Part shown: positions 1-8,589 of the stretch, in pieces
How the letters are laid out: each line of letters starts with the position of its first letter
How positions within the stretch are numbered: the stretch's first letter is position 1
From: Salaquimonas pukyongi
Lineage (GTDB): Bacteria > Pseudomonadota > Alphaproteobacteria > Rhizobiales > Rhizobiaceae
Length of the DNA stretch: 64,000 bases
NCBI RefSeq assembly: GCF_001953055.1
Contig: NZ_CP019044.1
Coordinates: 682,001-746,000 of the forward strand
Direction of reading: 5' to 3'
The notes under the pieces: generated by a model
Database searches by the model: none
What the model was told of the DNA's origin: nothing
The model's input: the letters and a program-made list of their open reading frames with translations, nothing else
Program-made: the position numbers and the translations under genes

Positions 1-1
1 C

Positions 2-94
2 GTGGAAGACAGCGAGGCCGCCCAGGGCGTGCAGAGCCGCGCAAGACTGCTGCTTGATCATCTGGCGGGCAAGGGCGTAACAGCCGAAGGCTGA
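2..94 (+). CDS. 3' end of an unidentified gene upstream of der (partial)
   Basis: An open frame enters from the left edge and stops with TGA at 92-94, giving about 30 codons that end in ...LLLDHLAGKGVTAEG. The tail is alanine- and leucine-rich and looks helical. In Rhizobiales the gene before der is often a YfgM-like tetratricopeptide protein, and this tail would suit one, but that is inference from context. The gap to der is about 70 bases on the same strand, so co-transcription is possible. Identity cannot be settled from the visible residues. Confidence 0.45.
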   Translation: MEDSEAAQGVQSRARLLLDHLAGKGVTAEG

Positions 95-163
95 TCGAGG
101 ACATTGCCTCTGTCTGCCTGTTGAATTTGTTTTCTTGCAATGGCGTGCAAACAGGGTGCCGCA

Positions 164-1600
164 ATGGGATTTACTGCCGCGATCATCGGACGCCCCAATG
201 TCGGAAAGTCCACGCTGTTCAACCGGCTCGTCGGCAAACGCCTGGCACTGGTGGACGATACGCCGGGGGTAACCCGCGACCGGCGCCTGGCCGATGCGCG
301 CATCGGCGATCTTCATTTTCAGGTAATCGATACGGCCGGCCTGGAGGAAGCCGATACGGACAGCCTCGAGGGCCGCATGCGCCAGCAGACGGAGCTTGCC
401 ATTGGTGAGGCTGACGTCTCCCTTTTTCTCGTCGATGCAAAGACCGGCATTACGCCGACCGACAAGGCCTTTGCCCAACTGCTGCGCAAACATGGCAAAC
501 CAGTCGTGCTGGTCGCCAACAAGATGGAAGGCAAAGCAGCAGAGCAGGGCTTTTACGACGCCTATTCGCTCGGCTTCGGGCAAGCCGTGCCGATTTCCGC
601 CGAACACGGAACCGGCATGGCGGACCTTTATGGTGCGCTTGTCGAAGCCGTGGGGGAGGAACGCGCCTTTGATGCCGGTGAGGACTTGCCGGTAGATGGC
701 GATGAGGCCGGGGAGGATGAGTATCATCCTGTGTTCGATGAGGCCGGTAACGAAATCCTGCCAGCCTATGACACGACCAAGCCTTTGCGCATCGCCGTGG
801 TTGGCCGTCCCAATGCCGGAAAATCGACCCTCATCAACCAGATGATTGGCGAGGAGCGCCTGCTGACCGGGCCTGAAGCCGGCATCACCCGCGATTCCAT
901 TTCCGTCGACTGGCAGTGGGAAGGCCGTACCATCCGCCTGTTCGATACCGCGGGAATGCGCAAGAAGGCGCGGGTTCAGGAAAAGCTCGAAAAGCTCTCT
1001 GTTTCCGACGGACTGCGCTCGGTTCAGTATGCGGAGGTGGTCATTGTCGTGATCGACGCCGAAACGCCATTCGAGAAGCAGGACGTGCAGATCGCCGATC
1101 TTGTAATCCGCGAAGGCCGCGCGCCGGTGATCGCCGTCAACAAATGGGACACGATCGAGGACCGGCAGGCAAGGCTTGCCGAAATTCGCGAAATGGCAGA
1201 GGCGAGCCTTTCCCAGGTCAAGCGGCTGAAGGTCGTTCCCGTCTCCGCGCTGACGGGAGAAGGGCTGGCAAAGCTGATGGAAGCGGTTGCCGAGGTCCAC
1301 GAACAGTGGAACCGCCGCATTCCCACTGCAAGGCTCAATCGCTGGCTGGAGGAAATCCAGTACCACCATCCGCCACCGGCAGTGGCCGGGCGCCGCATTC
1401 GCTTGAAGTTCATCACCCAGGCAAAAACGCGCCCCCCGACTTTCATGGTCCATTGCACAAGGCCCGAGGCAATGCCCACGTCCTACAGCCGCTACATGGT
1501 CAACAACATCCGCGAGACGTTTGACCTTTGGTCCGTGCCGGTGCGTCTGGCCATGCGCAAGGCCGACAATCCCTATGCCATGCGCCGCAAAAAGAAGTGA
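164..1600 (+). CDS. der: Ribosome biogenesis GTPase Der (EngA)
   Basis: Der is an essential double GTPase that acts in 50S subunit maturation. Two G domains are visible: the first P-loop GRPNVGKST at residues 9-17 and the second GRPNAGKST near residue 215. Each is followed by a DTxG switch motif and NKxD-type motifs (NKME in the first, NKWD in the second). A KH-like RNA-binding domain fills the last 100 residues, and the tail is basic (RRKKK), as usual. Length is 478 residues, normal for alphaproteobacteria. An upstream ATG at 140 would add eight residues (MACKQGAA). I prefer 164 because homologues begin at MxFTxAI and a CAGGG sits about 8 bases before it. An acidic linker between the G domains (residues about 175-195) is lineage-typical. 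Confidence 0.95.
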   Translation: MGFTAAIIGRPNVGKSTLFNRLVGKRLALVDDTPGVTRDRRLADARIGDLHFQVIDTAGLEEADTDSLEGRMRQQTELAIGEADVSLFLVDAKTGITPTDKAFAQLLRKHGKPVVLVANKMEGKAAEQGFYDAYSLGFGQAVPISAEHGTGMADLYGALVEAVGEERAFDAGEDLPVDGDEAGEDEYHPVFDEAGNEILPAYDTTKPLRIAVVGRPNAGKSTLINQMIGEERLLTGPEAGITRDSISVDWQWEGRTIRLFDTAGMRKKARVQEKLEKLSVSDGLRSVQYAEVVIVVIDAETPFEKQDVQIADLVIREGRAPVIAVNKWDTIEDRQARLAEIREMAEASLSQVKRLKVVPVSALTGEGLAKLMEAVAEVHEQWNRRIPTARLNRWLEEIQYHHPPPAVAGRRIRLKFITQAKTRPPTFMVHCTRPEAMPTSYSRYMVNNIRETFDLWSVPVRLAMRKADNPYAMRRKKK

Positions 1601-1848
1601 TGTAACTGCGAAATCCGTGTTGATGCTGGCCTTTTGCCCTTTCCCTGCCGCATTCGGACACTAGGCCGGATCGGGTTTTCGCGGGTGGGGAAAACTCCGA
1701 TGAGCGCCGCCATCCAGTCGCCCTGGCTCTCGAAAACATGAACGTGCGAGCAAAAAACTGCACCCGTTAACTGCGGGGCAAGAACTGCTTAACGCAAAAT
1801 CAAGGTTAACAAACCAGTATCGGTTTCACCGTCCGGGAGTTGCAGCAA

Positions 1849-3045
1849 TTGCCGCAGCAACCAGAAGGTAGAAGGCGTAAAACGTTTGTTCGGAGTAGAG
1901 TTTTGCGGAATTTCAGCAAGAAGCATCCGTCGTTTATTCAGCGGATAAAGGACAGCCTGTTCCCCGTCTGTGTGGGAACAGCCCTTTTTCTGACCTATCC
2001 CTCCCTGGTTGCTTATCAGGATGTGGCAAGCTTCCTTGGAGCCGGCAACACGCCCGCACAGGATAAACGCTGGCTGGCCAGCGTATCGGCTGCTCCCGGT
2101 GTTTCCATGCTTACCACAGGATCCATCGGCAAGGCTGCTGCCGCCATACCGGAACGCGCGCCTGCCAAAATCACCACGAAAGTCCGCATTGAAAGCAGAC
2201 CGCAGACGGTCAACCGAACCCTGAAAGGCGACCGCGTCGTTTCAACCACTTTCGTTCGGCCGCCGGAGAGCTTCAATGCCGGGCGGGTATATGAACGCCA
2301 CTCCCTGCTGGGCCCGCTCAACGTCGGCAAGAAGGTCGAGCTCGCCTTCGTCAAGGCCAAACCCTTCGATGAGGCACTGCAGGTAGCATCCGCCTTTCAT
2401 CCGAAGCGCCCGAAAAACAGCGATCTATTGCTGCCGAAACCCGATCTGCCGGTGATGGTGGCGAGCCTTGTTACCGAATCCGCCCCAAATCTGCTGGCCT
2501 ATTCGCCGGAGCCGAAATTCGAGCGCTCTCCTTTCGCCGAAGTGCTGGATGATACCTCGCCGATCAATATCGTGCCGAAACTCGACAAGGGCGATCATGC
2601 ATGGGCTGCCAATCCGCTGCCCAAATCTTCCTATTCGGACCGGGAACAGCGCTGTCTTACCGCCGGTATTTATTTTGAGGCCCGCGGCGAACCGGTAAAG
2701 GGTCAGGCTGCCGTTGCGCAGGTTATCCTCAACCGGGTGCGCAACCCGACCTACCCCAATACCATCTGTGGCGTCGTCTACCAGAACAAGCACTGGCGCA
2801 ACCGCTGCCAGTTTTCCTTCGCCTGTGACCGCATCAAGGACCGGGTGCGTGACACCCAGCGCTGGAGCATCGCCAAATATGTGGCGCGCGAAACCACCGA
2901 AGGCCGCATCTGGCTGAAAGAGGTTGGTTCCTCGACCCACTATCACGCCACCTATGTGCAGCCCAAATGGGCGCGACAGATGAAAAAGGTCGGGCGCATC
3001 GGCCTGCATATCTTCTACCGCACCTTTGGCGGCGGCTGGTCCTGA
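1849..3045 (+). CDS. SleB-type cell wall hydrolase (Hydrolase_2 family)
   Basis: The C-terminal third (roughly residues 265-390) matches the cell wall hydrolase SleB family (PF07486): the signature region contains IYFEARGE, then AAVAQVILNRV and a CQFSF segment. The conserved Glu in FEARGE is the expected catalytic residue. A single hydrophobic segment at residues about 35-55 suggests an N-terminal membrane anchor, with the catalytic domain in the periplasm. The middle is low-complexity linker. No ATG fits the start. A TTG at 1849 has GGGAG nine bases upstream and is preferred over the TTG at 1840, which would sit directly on that ribosome site. Probable role: peptidoglycan remodelling by a lytic glycosylase. 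The substrate is inferred from the family. Confidence 0.85.
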   Translation: MPQQPEGRRRKTFVRSRVLRNFSKKHPSFIQRIKDSLFPVCVGTALFLTYPSLVAYQDVASFLGAGNTPAQDKRWLASVSAAPGVSMLTTGSIGKAAAAIPERAPAKITTKVRIESRPQTVNRTLKGDRVVSTTFVRPPESFNAGRVYERHSLLGPLNVGKKVELAFVKAKPFDEALQVASAFHPKRPKNSDLLLPKPDLPVMVASLVTESAPNLLAYSPEPKFERSPFAEVLDDTSPINIVPKLDKGDHAWAANPLPKSSYSDREQRCLTAGIYFEARGEPVKGQAAVAQVILNRVRNPTYPNTICGVVYQNKHWRNRCQFSFACDRIKDRVRDTQRWSIAKYVARETTEGRIWLKEVGSSTHYHATYVQPKWARQMKKVGRIGLHIFYRTFGGGWS

Positions 3046-3363
3046 CGATTGGAAAGCGCCAAAGCAGGGCAAATCACACCTGTGGGCCGGCGGTGACCGG
3101 CAGATTCACCAAATCACCCTCCGGCGCATTGTCGCATCGCTGTGGCTGGGTGTAATTTCAAATAAAATCAATATGTTAATCGCTCATCCCTTCGCTTGAC
3201 TCTGTTGAGGGTCAAATCTATGTTGCGCGCGACTTCGGCAGGGCTGGAAACACCGTGGTTTTCCGCCTTTCCGCGTATACTGAACCGGTTGCCGCAATGC
3301 AGGTAAATTCGGTGCCAGCAAGGGTTTTGCTGGGCTGCGGCGGTTCGTGATTGGCGGGAAGGC
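3046..3363. other. Intergenic region between sleB-like gene and atpI
   Basis: No convincing gene in 318 bases. It holds the candidate sigma70-type promoter at 3196-3224, and the -35 box is the left half of a short inverted repeat (TTGAC at 3196-3200, GTCAA at 3211-3215). The rest shows no repeat or RNA gene. Confidence 0.6.
3196..3224 (+). promoter_or_regulatory. Candidate promoter of the atp Fo operon
   Basis: TTGACT at 3196-3201 and TATGTT at 3219-3224 are separated by exactly 17 bases, a good sigma70-like arrangement. It lies 140 bases ahead of atpI on the right strand, and no other promoter-like sequence stands out in this gap. A TTGAC/GTCAA inverted repeat overlaps the -35 box and could be an operator. 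Inference from sequence only. Confidence 0.5.
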
Positions 3364-3780
3364 ATGGCAAAAAGCGGAAAACACAGCAGGCCGAAGGGCA
3401 GGCCAGGCACTGGGCTGGAGCAGCGCCTTGAATCGCTCGAAGACCGCCTCGATGAGCGGCGTCCGCGGGAGAATAAGGCTGACAAGGGATCGGGCCCCGG
3501 CGATACAAAGTCGGGATTCGCCATCGCCCTCAGACTATCGAGCGAGTTTATCTCGGCGATATTGGTGGGAGCGGGGATCGGATATCTGCTTGATACCTTC
3601 GTTGGGACCACGCCCTGGGGGATGATTGTCTTCCTCCTGATCGGGTTTGCTGCCGGTGTTGTAAACGTGCTGCGGTCCTCTGGTGAGCTTTCGGATCCGT
3701 ACAGCTCGGTCTGGGCGCCGAAAGAAGAGAACACGAACGGGAATTCACCGGGTGTGCACCCGGATGAAAAAAAGGAATAA
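3364..3780 (+). CDS. atpI: ATP synthase protein I (AtpI)
   Basis: AtpI is a small membrane protein at the head of Fo operons. It is thought to help assemble the c-ring and is not a structural subunit. The 138-residue product has a charged N-terminal third with a predicted coiled coil (LEQRLESLEDRLDERR). Two transmembrane helices follow at about residues 60-80 and 87-107, the first with the glycine-rich VGAGIGYLLD segment typical of the family. The charged tail ends in DEKKE. It is followed by atpB after 3 bases. This matches the alphaproteobacterial order I-a-c-b'-b. Confidence 0.92.
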   Translation: MAKSGKHSRPKGRPGTGLEQRLESLEDRLDERRPRENKADKGSGPGDTKSGFAIALRLSSEFISAILVGAGIGYLLDTFVGTTPWGMIVFLLIGFAAGVVNVLRSSGELSDPYSSVWAPKEENTNGNSPGVHPDEKKE

Positions 3781-3783
3781 GGC

Positions 3784-4536
3784 GTGGCGAACGATCCAAT
3801 TCACCAGTTCCACCTGAACAAGCTGATCCCGCTTGAAATCGGCGGCGTGGACTTCTCCTTTACCAATTCTTCCCTGTTCATGGTTGCCACCGTTGCCGCG
3901 ACTGCGGGCTTCATGATCTGGGCTACCAGCGGGCGCGGCCTGATCCCGACGCGGGCGCAGTCGGTTGCCGAAATTGCCTATGAGTTTTCTTCCAACATGC
4001 TGCGCGATGCGGCGGGTTCGGAAGGCATGCGGTTCTTCCCGTTTGTCTTCTCGCTGTTTTTGTTCATTCTGGTCGCCAATCTGCTGGGCATGTTCCCCTA
4101 CTTCTTCACCATAACAAGCCACATCATCGTGACGGCCGCGCTGGCGCTGCTGGTGTTCGCAACCGTGCTGATTTCCGGCATTTCGCGCCACGGGCTTGGC
4201 TTTTTCAAGCTGTTTGTGCCTTCCGGGGTGCCGGGCTGGCTGCTGCCGCTGGTGGTGGCCATTGAGGTCATCTCGTTTCTGACCCGCCCGATCAGCCATT
4301 CGGTTCGCCTTTTCGCCAACATGCTGGCAGGCCATATCACTTTGAAAGTGTTTGCCGGCTTTGTTGTCAGCCTCAGTGCGCTGGGCGTTGCCGGTGTTGC
4401 CGGCGCCATCCTGCCGATGCTGATGACCGTCGCGCTGACCGCACTCGAATTCCTGGTCGCATTCCTGCAGGCCTATGTGTTTGCGATGCTGACCTGCATG
4501 TACATCAACGACGCCATTCACCCGGGAGGGCACTAG
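3784..4536 (+). CDS. atpB: ATP synthase F0 subunit a
   Basis: Subunit a forms the stator half-channels that carry protons to the c-ring. The 250-residue product has five or six hydrophobic segments and the hallmark segment [12 protein letters not shown], containing the essential arginine that faces the c-ring carboxylate. The start is GTG at 3784 ([10 protein letters not shown]), with AAGGAATAAGGC directly upstream, and ATG is absent there. It follows atpI by 3 bases and precedes atpE by 80. Inner-membrane location. Confidence 0.96.
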   Translation: MANDPIHQFHLNKLIPLEIGGVDFSFTNSSLFMVATVAATAGFMIWATSGRGLIPTRAQSVAEIAYEFSSNMLRDAAGSEGMRFFPFVFSLFLFILVANLLGMFPYFFTITSHIIVTAALALLVFATVLISGISRHGLGFFKLFVPSGVPGWLLPLVVAIEVISFLTRPISHSVRLFANMLAGHITLKVFAGFVVSLSALGVAGVAGAILPMLMTVALTALEFLVAFLQAYVFAMLTCMYINDAIHPGGH

Positions 4537-4616
4537 GCCTGCCGGGAACGGATGCCGGTCAACCGGTATCCGGTGAAATCAACGAAAACTTCCAGCCGTT
4601 CATAAGGAGACAAGTC

Positions 4617-4844
4617 ATGGAAGCTGAAGCAGCAAAACTGATCGGAGCGGGCCTTGCAGCCATTGGTACTGGTGCTGCCGGTATCGGCGTGGGTAACCTG
4701 TTCGGCCAATTCCTTCAGGGCGCCCTGCGCAACCCCTCGGCAGCCGACGGCCAGTTCGGCCGCCTGATCTTCGGCTTTGCCGTGACCGAGGCACTCGGCA
4801 TCTTTGCGCTGCTGATCGCCCTGCTGCTGCTGTTCGCAGTCTAG
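4617..4844 (+). CDS. atpE: ATP synthase F0 subunit c
   Basis: The 75-residue two-helix proteolipid builds the rotating c-ring. Helix one is glycine-rich (residues 10-30), the polar loop carries RNPS (38-41), and helix two contains Glu58, the proton-binding, DCCD-reactive carboxylate. The ribosome site AGGAGA lies 6-8 bases before ATG. A strong hairpin follows the stop (4860-4893) and may protect or set the level of this mRNA segment, since c is needed in many copies per enzyme. Confidence 0.97.
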   Translation: MEAEAAKLIGAGLAAIGTGAAGIGVGNLFGQFLQGALRNPSAADGQFGRLIFGFAVTEALGIFALLIALLLLFAV

Positions 4845-4859
4845 GCAGACACTGTTTTG

Positions 4860-4893
4860 GCTTCCGGCGGCGCGCTCCTGCGCCGGCGGAGGC
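4860..4893 (+). other. Intercistronic hairpin between atpE and atpF'
   Basis: Two 14-base arms (4860-4873 and 4880-4893) pair with one mismatch and one G-U around a 6-base loop. There is no T-run, so it is probably not a terminator. The position just after atpE suggests an RNA stability or processing element that favours subunit c. That is inference. Confidence 0.5.
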
Positions 4894-4956
4894 TCTCAAT
4901 ACCGTCACCTGGCCGGACCGGTTCCGGCCGACACCGGCATGTAAACGGAAAAGCCA

Positions 4957-5508
4957 ATGCTAGTTTCAGCCGCACTTGCAGCAACCACCGAAGCCTCGCA
5001 CGATGCAGGAAGCGCCGGCGTGTTCCCGCCGTTCGACTCCTCCACCTTCGCTTCCCAGTTGCTGTGGCTTATCATCACGTTCGGCATCTTCTACTATCTG
5101 ATGTCCAAGGTGATCATCCCGCGTCTTTCCGGCATTCTCGGCACCCGCCGCGACCGCATCGCCCGCGACCTCGACGAGGCCCAGCGCCTCAAGGAGGATT
5201 CCGATGCTGCCCTTGCCGCCTATGAGCAGGAACTGGCAGAAGCGCGCAAGAACGCCGGCAACATTGCCCAGGAAGCCCGCGAGAAGGCAAAGACGGAAGC
5301 AGAGGCCCAGCGCAGCAAGGCGGAAGCTTCGCTCAACGAGAAGCTGGCCGGTGCGGAAAAGCAGATTGCCACGATCAAGACAAAGGCACTGGCGGAAGTC
5401 GATGGAATTGCCGCTGACACGGCCGCCGAAATCGTGCGCCAGCTGGTCGGCGGCACGGTGAGCAAGGCAGAAATCACCAAGGCGGTGTCTGCCGCTGCCG
5501 GCAAGTGA
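4957..5508 (+). CDS. atpF2: ATP synthase F0 subunit b' (peripheral stalk)
   Basis: This is the b' half of the heterodimeric peripheral stalk found in alphaproteobacteria and photosynthetic bacteria. It has 183 residues. The N terminus is alanine-rich and extends further than in b. One membrane helix lies at about residues 28-50 ([14 protein letters not shown]), followed by a long charged heptad-rich helix to the end. It holds subunit delta and F1 against rotation. It lies 22 bases upstream of atpF. The longer N-terminal region and the gene order distinguish it from b. Confidence 0.93.
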   Translation: MLVSAALAATTEASHDAGSAGVFPPFDSSTFASQLLWLIITFGIFYYLMSKVIIPRLSGILGTRRDRIARDLDEAQRLKEDSDAALAAYEQELAEARKNAGNIAQEAREKAKTEAEAQRSKAEASLNEKLAGAEKQIATIKTKALAEVDGIAADTAAEIVRQLVGGTVSKAEITKAVSAAAGK

Positions 5509-5530
5509 GCTTGAACAGGGGAGCCTGACC

Positions 5531-6010
5531 ATGGACGCAACCTTTTGGGCCCTAATTGCCCTGATCATTTTTCTCGGCATCGTCGCCTATCTGAAGGTGC
5601 CGGGCATGCTCACCAAAAACCTCGATGAGCGTGCGGAGAAGATTCGCAACGATCTGGAGGAAGCCCGCCGCCTGCGTGAGGAAGCGCAGGAACTGCTGGC
5701 CGACTATCAGCGCAAGCGCAAGGAAGCCGAGCAGGAAGCGAGCGACATCATTGCCGCTGCCGAGCGTGATGCGGAACTGATGGCCAGGGAAGCGGAAGAA
5801 AAAACCGCCGACTTCGTTGCCCGCCGCACCGCCATGGCCGAGCAGAAAATTGCCCAGGCCCAGGCTCAGGCCGTTGCCGATGTACGCGCTTCGGCCGTCG
5901 AGATTGCCGTCGCTGCGGCAGGCAAGATCGTCGAGGGCAAGGTTTCCGGGGCCACCGCCGACAAGCTGATCAAGGATTCGATTGCCGAAGTAAAAGCGCG
6001 GCTCAACTGA
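5531..6010 (+). CDS. atpF: ATP synthase F0 subunit b (peripheral stalk)
   Basis: The product has 159 residues: a short N terminus, a membrane helix at residues 4-24, then an uninterrupted alanine/glutamate/arginine-rich coiled coil. It pairs with b' to form the peripheral stalk. AGGGGAG lies about 8 bases before ATG. It is the last gene of the cluster, and a clear hairpin plus T-run terminator follows 31 bases after the stop. Confidence 0.94.
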   Translation: MDATFWALIALIIFLGIVAYLKVPGMLTKNLDERAEKIRNDLEEARRLREEAQELLADYQRKRKEAEQEASDIIAAAERDAELMAREAEEKTADFVARRTAMAEQKIAQAQAQAVADVRASAVEIAVAAAGKIVEGKVSGATADKLIKDSIAEVKARLN

Positions 6011-6041
6011 TCATCCGGCATGGTTTGACGGGTTTAATTCG

Positions 6042-6066
6042 AAAGCGGCCTGCGGGCCGCTTTTTT
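6042..6066 (+). terminator. Rho-independent terminator of the atp Fo operon
   Basis: GCGGCC at 6045-6050 pairs with GGCCGC at 6055-6060 around a TGCG tetraloop. AAA on the left flank pairs with the first of six T residues (6061-6066). It may also end rnhB transcription from the opposite strand, whose stop is at 6081. Confidence 0.85.
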
Positions 6067-6080
6067 GTGCAATGTGGTGT

Positions 6081-6734
6081 TCAGGCGTCCTTCATGGGGG
6101 AGAAGCTGTGCCGGTGCAGCGGGCAGGGGCCTTGTTCCCTTATTGCTGCCAGATGTCTGGCAGACCCGTATCCCTTGTGACCGGCAAATCCGAACGCCGG
6201 AAATTTGATATCCGCCCGCAACATCATCCGGTCGCGCATCACCTTGGCAACGATAGAGGCAGCAGCAATCGACAGGCTGCGCCCATCACCCTTTATGACG
6301 GCAAGGGCAGGGACCGATAGTCCGGGCGGCACGTCGCGCCCGTCAATCAGGGCATGGTCACAGCCGGTTTGAAGACCGCCGAGCGCCATGGCCATGGCCC
6401 GCAGACTGGCCTGGCGGATGTTGATGCGGTCGATGGTGGCATGGTTGGCGGCGTGCCAGCATACTGCCCGGCTGGCCACGGCAATTTCATCGAATAATTC
6501 TTCGCGGCGTTTGGCGGTCAGCTTCTTTGAGTCGTTCAGGCCCGATGGAATATCATCCGGGTTCAAAACAACCGCAGCGGCCACAACAGGTCCGGCCAGC
6601 GGGCCGCGCCCCGCTTCATCGGCACCGGCAATAAGCTGGTATCCCTTTTCTGCAAGACCTGCTTCCAGAGTATAGTCGGGCCCGTGGCGGAACCCTGCGG
6701 TCTGATCGGTCGAGGGGCGTTCAGGATGCAGCAT
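6081..6734 (-). CDS. rnhB: Ribonuclease HII
   Basis: RNase HII cleaves the RNA strand of RNA-DNA hybrids and starts removal of single ribonucleotides from DNA. The 217-residue product has the N-terminal signature AGADEAGRGPLAGP, with the first catalytic Asp and Glu, at about residue 37. LIDGRD in the middle and a late basic segment (GHKGYG, C-terminal HRxSF) are also conserved. The first 30 residues are variable, as in relatives. It is convergent with atpF. The upstream 235 bases to the radical SAM gene are rich in hairpins (see 6735-6969). Confidence 0.95.
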   Translation of the reverse strand: MLHPERPSTDQTAGFRHGPDYTLEAGLAEKGYQLIAGADEAGRGPLAGPVVAAAVVLNPDDIPSGLNDSKKLTAKRREELFDEIAVASRAVCWHAANHATIDRINIRQASLRAMAMALGGLQTGCDHALIDGRDVPPGLSVPALAVIKGDGRSLSIAAASIVAKVMRDRMMLRADIKFPAFGFAGHKGYGSARHLAAIREQGPCPLHRHSFSPMKDA

Positions 6735-6969
6735 TAAACGGGTGCAAGCTCAAAAGGGGAAGAGGAATCGGTGCCGGCCATGGGTTTGCGGCAGCATGGC
6801 GCGAACACCGATTCTCTTCAAGTCCGGCCCTTCTGGTTCTGCTACCCGGAGGGGACAGCGGCAGCAGAACCTTGTGGCGCCAAGGAAGCGCCGGGCCGGT
6901 TTTTCCAGCCGGGGAATGCTGGAAACCGGAAGCCTGAATGATCCGACACCGGATCATCGGGCGACAAGC
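6735..6969. other. Hairpin-dense intergenic region between a radical SAM gene and rnhB
   Basis: Five inverted repeats follow each other in 235 bases. H1: 6759-6773 with 6806-6819. H2: 6835-6843 with 6863-6871, perfect 9 bp. H3: 6876-6880 with 6888-6892. H4: 6896-6909 with 6918-6929, 12 paired bases with two extra T. H5: 6938-6945 with 6950-6957, perfect 8 bp around ACAC. No coding potential of its own is convincing. H5 lies just after the radical SAM stop but lacks a T-run. It could be an intergenic mosaic repeat or a structured RNA. Confidence 0.55.
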
Positions 6970-8223
6970 TCAAAACAGCGCCAGTTGGGCCTCGTTTTCC
7001 TCGGGCGCTGAAAACAGATCTGTCCTTAGCATCCGGCGCTCCTGATTGAAGCCGAGCTTGCGGGCAGCAACCTCAAAGCGGCGGCCGAGTTGCAGGGCAT
7101 AGGGTCCGCCGCCGCGCATCCGCTTGCCCCATTGTGCATCATAGTCCTTGCCGCCGCGCATCGACTTCAGCAGGTTCATCACATGGCGGTAACGGTCAGG
7201 ATAATGCTTGAGCAGCCAGTCGCGAAACAGCGGGCTGACCTCCTGCGGCAGGCGCAGCAGAATATACCCGGCTTCGCAGGCGCCCGCGCCACGGGCCGAA
7301 TCGAGAATACGTTCCATTTCGTGATCGGTCAGCGCGGGAATTACCGGCGCCACCATCACCGAAGCCGGAATGCCGGCCTCGGAAAGGTCGCTGATCGCCT
7401 TGAGCCTGAGCGTTGGCGTTGAGGCCCTCGGCTCCATGGCGCGTGCCAGCCTCCGGTCAAGCGTCGTGATGGACAAGGCCACTTTGACGAGCCCCTTTTT
7501 TGCCATCCGCGACAGAATGTCGATGTCACGGGTCACGAGCGCCGATTTGGTGACGATGCCCACCGGATGGTTGGCACTTTCCAGCACTTCCAGAAGTGAG
7601 CGCATGATGCGCCGTTCCTTCTCGATCGGCTGATAGGGATCGGTATTGGTGCCAATGGCAATCAGTTTCGGCTTGTATCCCTTTTTCGACAGTTCGCGCT
7701 CCAGCAGTTCCGCTGCGTCCTGCTTGGCAAACAGTTTTGATTCAAAATCCAGTCCGGCCGAAAGCCCCATATAGGCATGGGCAGGCCGGGCAAAGCAGTA
7801 GACGCAGCCATGTTCGCAGCCGCGATAAGGGTTGATGGACCGGTCAAAGGAGATGTCGGGTGACGTGTTTTTTGTGATGATCTTTTTCGCCTTCTCCTCA
7901 TAGACTTCGGTCTTGAAGGGCGGCAGTTCGTCCAGCGTCTGCCAGCCATCGTCAAAAACATGCCGGCTGATCGGCTCAAAGCGGCCGGAGGGATTGAGCG
8001 CCGCGCCGCGTCCCCTTGAGCGCAGTTCGGCAAGCTTTTCGCTGCCATCATGGGTATTGAGGCCCCGCCAGTGCCCGGATCGGGCAATGCGGGAACGGTC
8101 CATGAAGGTGCGATGCGCCAGAACTGTCCGCTCTGCCGAAACGGTCCGCTCTGCCGAAACGGTATTGGGCTCCATGACGCCCCTGTCCGCCGTTTCCCTG
8201 CCATGCGCTTCGTTTTGCGCCAT
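6970..8223 (-). CDS. PA0069-family radical SAM protein
   Basis: The CxxxCxxC cluster motif appears as RGCEHGCVYCFARP, with three Cys to bind the 4Fe-4S cluster that cleaves S-adenosylmethionine. The preceding DISFDRSINPYRGC is typical of the PA0069 / SplB-like subgroup. The reaction of this family is not established. An open frame runs back to 8547, but ATG at 8223 (MAQNEAHGRE) has GGGAGCAGG a few bases upstream and is the likely start, giving 417 residues. The extra upstream 108 codons look like non-coding repeat sequence. The N terminus carries a perfect in-frame 18-bp duplication (8127-8162), giving TVSAER twice. Confidence 0.88.
   Translation of the reverse strand: MAQNEAHGRETADRGVMEPNTVSAERTVSAERTVLAHRTFMDRSRIARSGHWRGLNTHDGSEKLAELRSRGRGAALNPSGRFEPISRHVFDDGWQTLDELPPFKTEVYEEKAKKIITKNTSPDISFDRSINPYRGCEHGCVYCFARPAHAYMGLSAGLDFESKLFAKQDAAELLERELSKKGYKPKLIAIGTNTDPYQPIEKERRIMRSLLEVLESANHPVGIVTKSALVTRDIDILSRMAKKGLVKVALSITTLDRRLARAMEPRASTPTLRLKAISDLSEAGIPASVMVAPVIPALTDHEMERILDSARGAGACEAGYILLRLPQEVSPLFRDWLLKHYPDRYRHVMNLLKSMRGGKDYDAQWGKRMRGGGPYALQLGRRFEVAARKLGFNQERRMLRTDLFSAPEENEAQLALF
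8127..8162 (-). repeat. 18-bp in-frame tandem duplication in the radical SAM gene
   Basis: Two adjacent identical 18-bp units (8127-8144 and 8145-8162) encode the hexapeptide TVSAER twice, in the variable N-terminal region before the conserved core. Replication slippage is the simplest origin. Confidence 0.85.
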
Positions 8224-8344
8224 TTGACCTGCTCCCTGAAATGATTGCCGGGTATTCCGGTCGATTCGTTTCTGTGAACTTATTCCTATCTTCAAAAAGG
8301 GAACAAAGCAAGTACAAAAATGAGAACAGTTCAGTCTCCACACG

Positions 8345-8400
8345 AAATGCCGACCTCGGGAATGCCGATCTGGGGAATGCCCAATTGGAGAATGCATGGA
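8345..8400. repeat. Degenerate 15-bp tandem repeat
   Basis: About three and a half units beginning GAATGC(C/A) at roughly 8345, 8360, 8375 and 8390, with drift between units. It lies upstream of the radical SAM start. No function is evident. Confidence 0.6.
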
Positions 8401-8486
8401 TGTGACAGATGTTCCGCCGGCTGGTTGAATTCCGTAGGCTATCCACAGGAAGTTTTTGGGCCAACCGCATGCACATGCTCGGTGAG

Positions 8487-8514
8487 CGCGGCATGATCTC
8501 CACGAAATTGCAGG
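8487..8514. repeat. 28-bp direct repeat of the moaB 3' end
   Basis: The 28 bases are identical to 8624-8651, which lie in the moaB reading frame and encode CNFVEIMPR. Read on the minus strand the intergenic copy would give the same peptide. It looks like a remnant of a local tandem duplication. Confidence 0.8.
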
Positions 8515-8589
8515 CCAAACCGCACGTTGAGCGTGAGCCAAGCGCAAGGTTTGGTGGAGGAACCAAGCCCTGCAGTTCGGCAGGAAAAC

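Larger units (their letters stand above)
8224..8589. other. Intergenic region between moaB and the radical SAM gene
   Basis: 366 bases without a convincing gene. They hold the likely promoter area of the radical SAM gene, a 15-bp degenerate tandem array (8345-8400), and one copy of a 28-bp repeat (8487-8514) that also lies inside moaB. Open frames across it have no recognisable product. Confidence 0.6.

Noticed and set aside
8224-8547. N-terminal extension of the radical SAM gene by 108 codons
   Set aside because: It crosses tandem and dispersed repeats, has odd composition, and a good ribosome site precedes ATG 8223.
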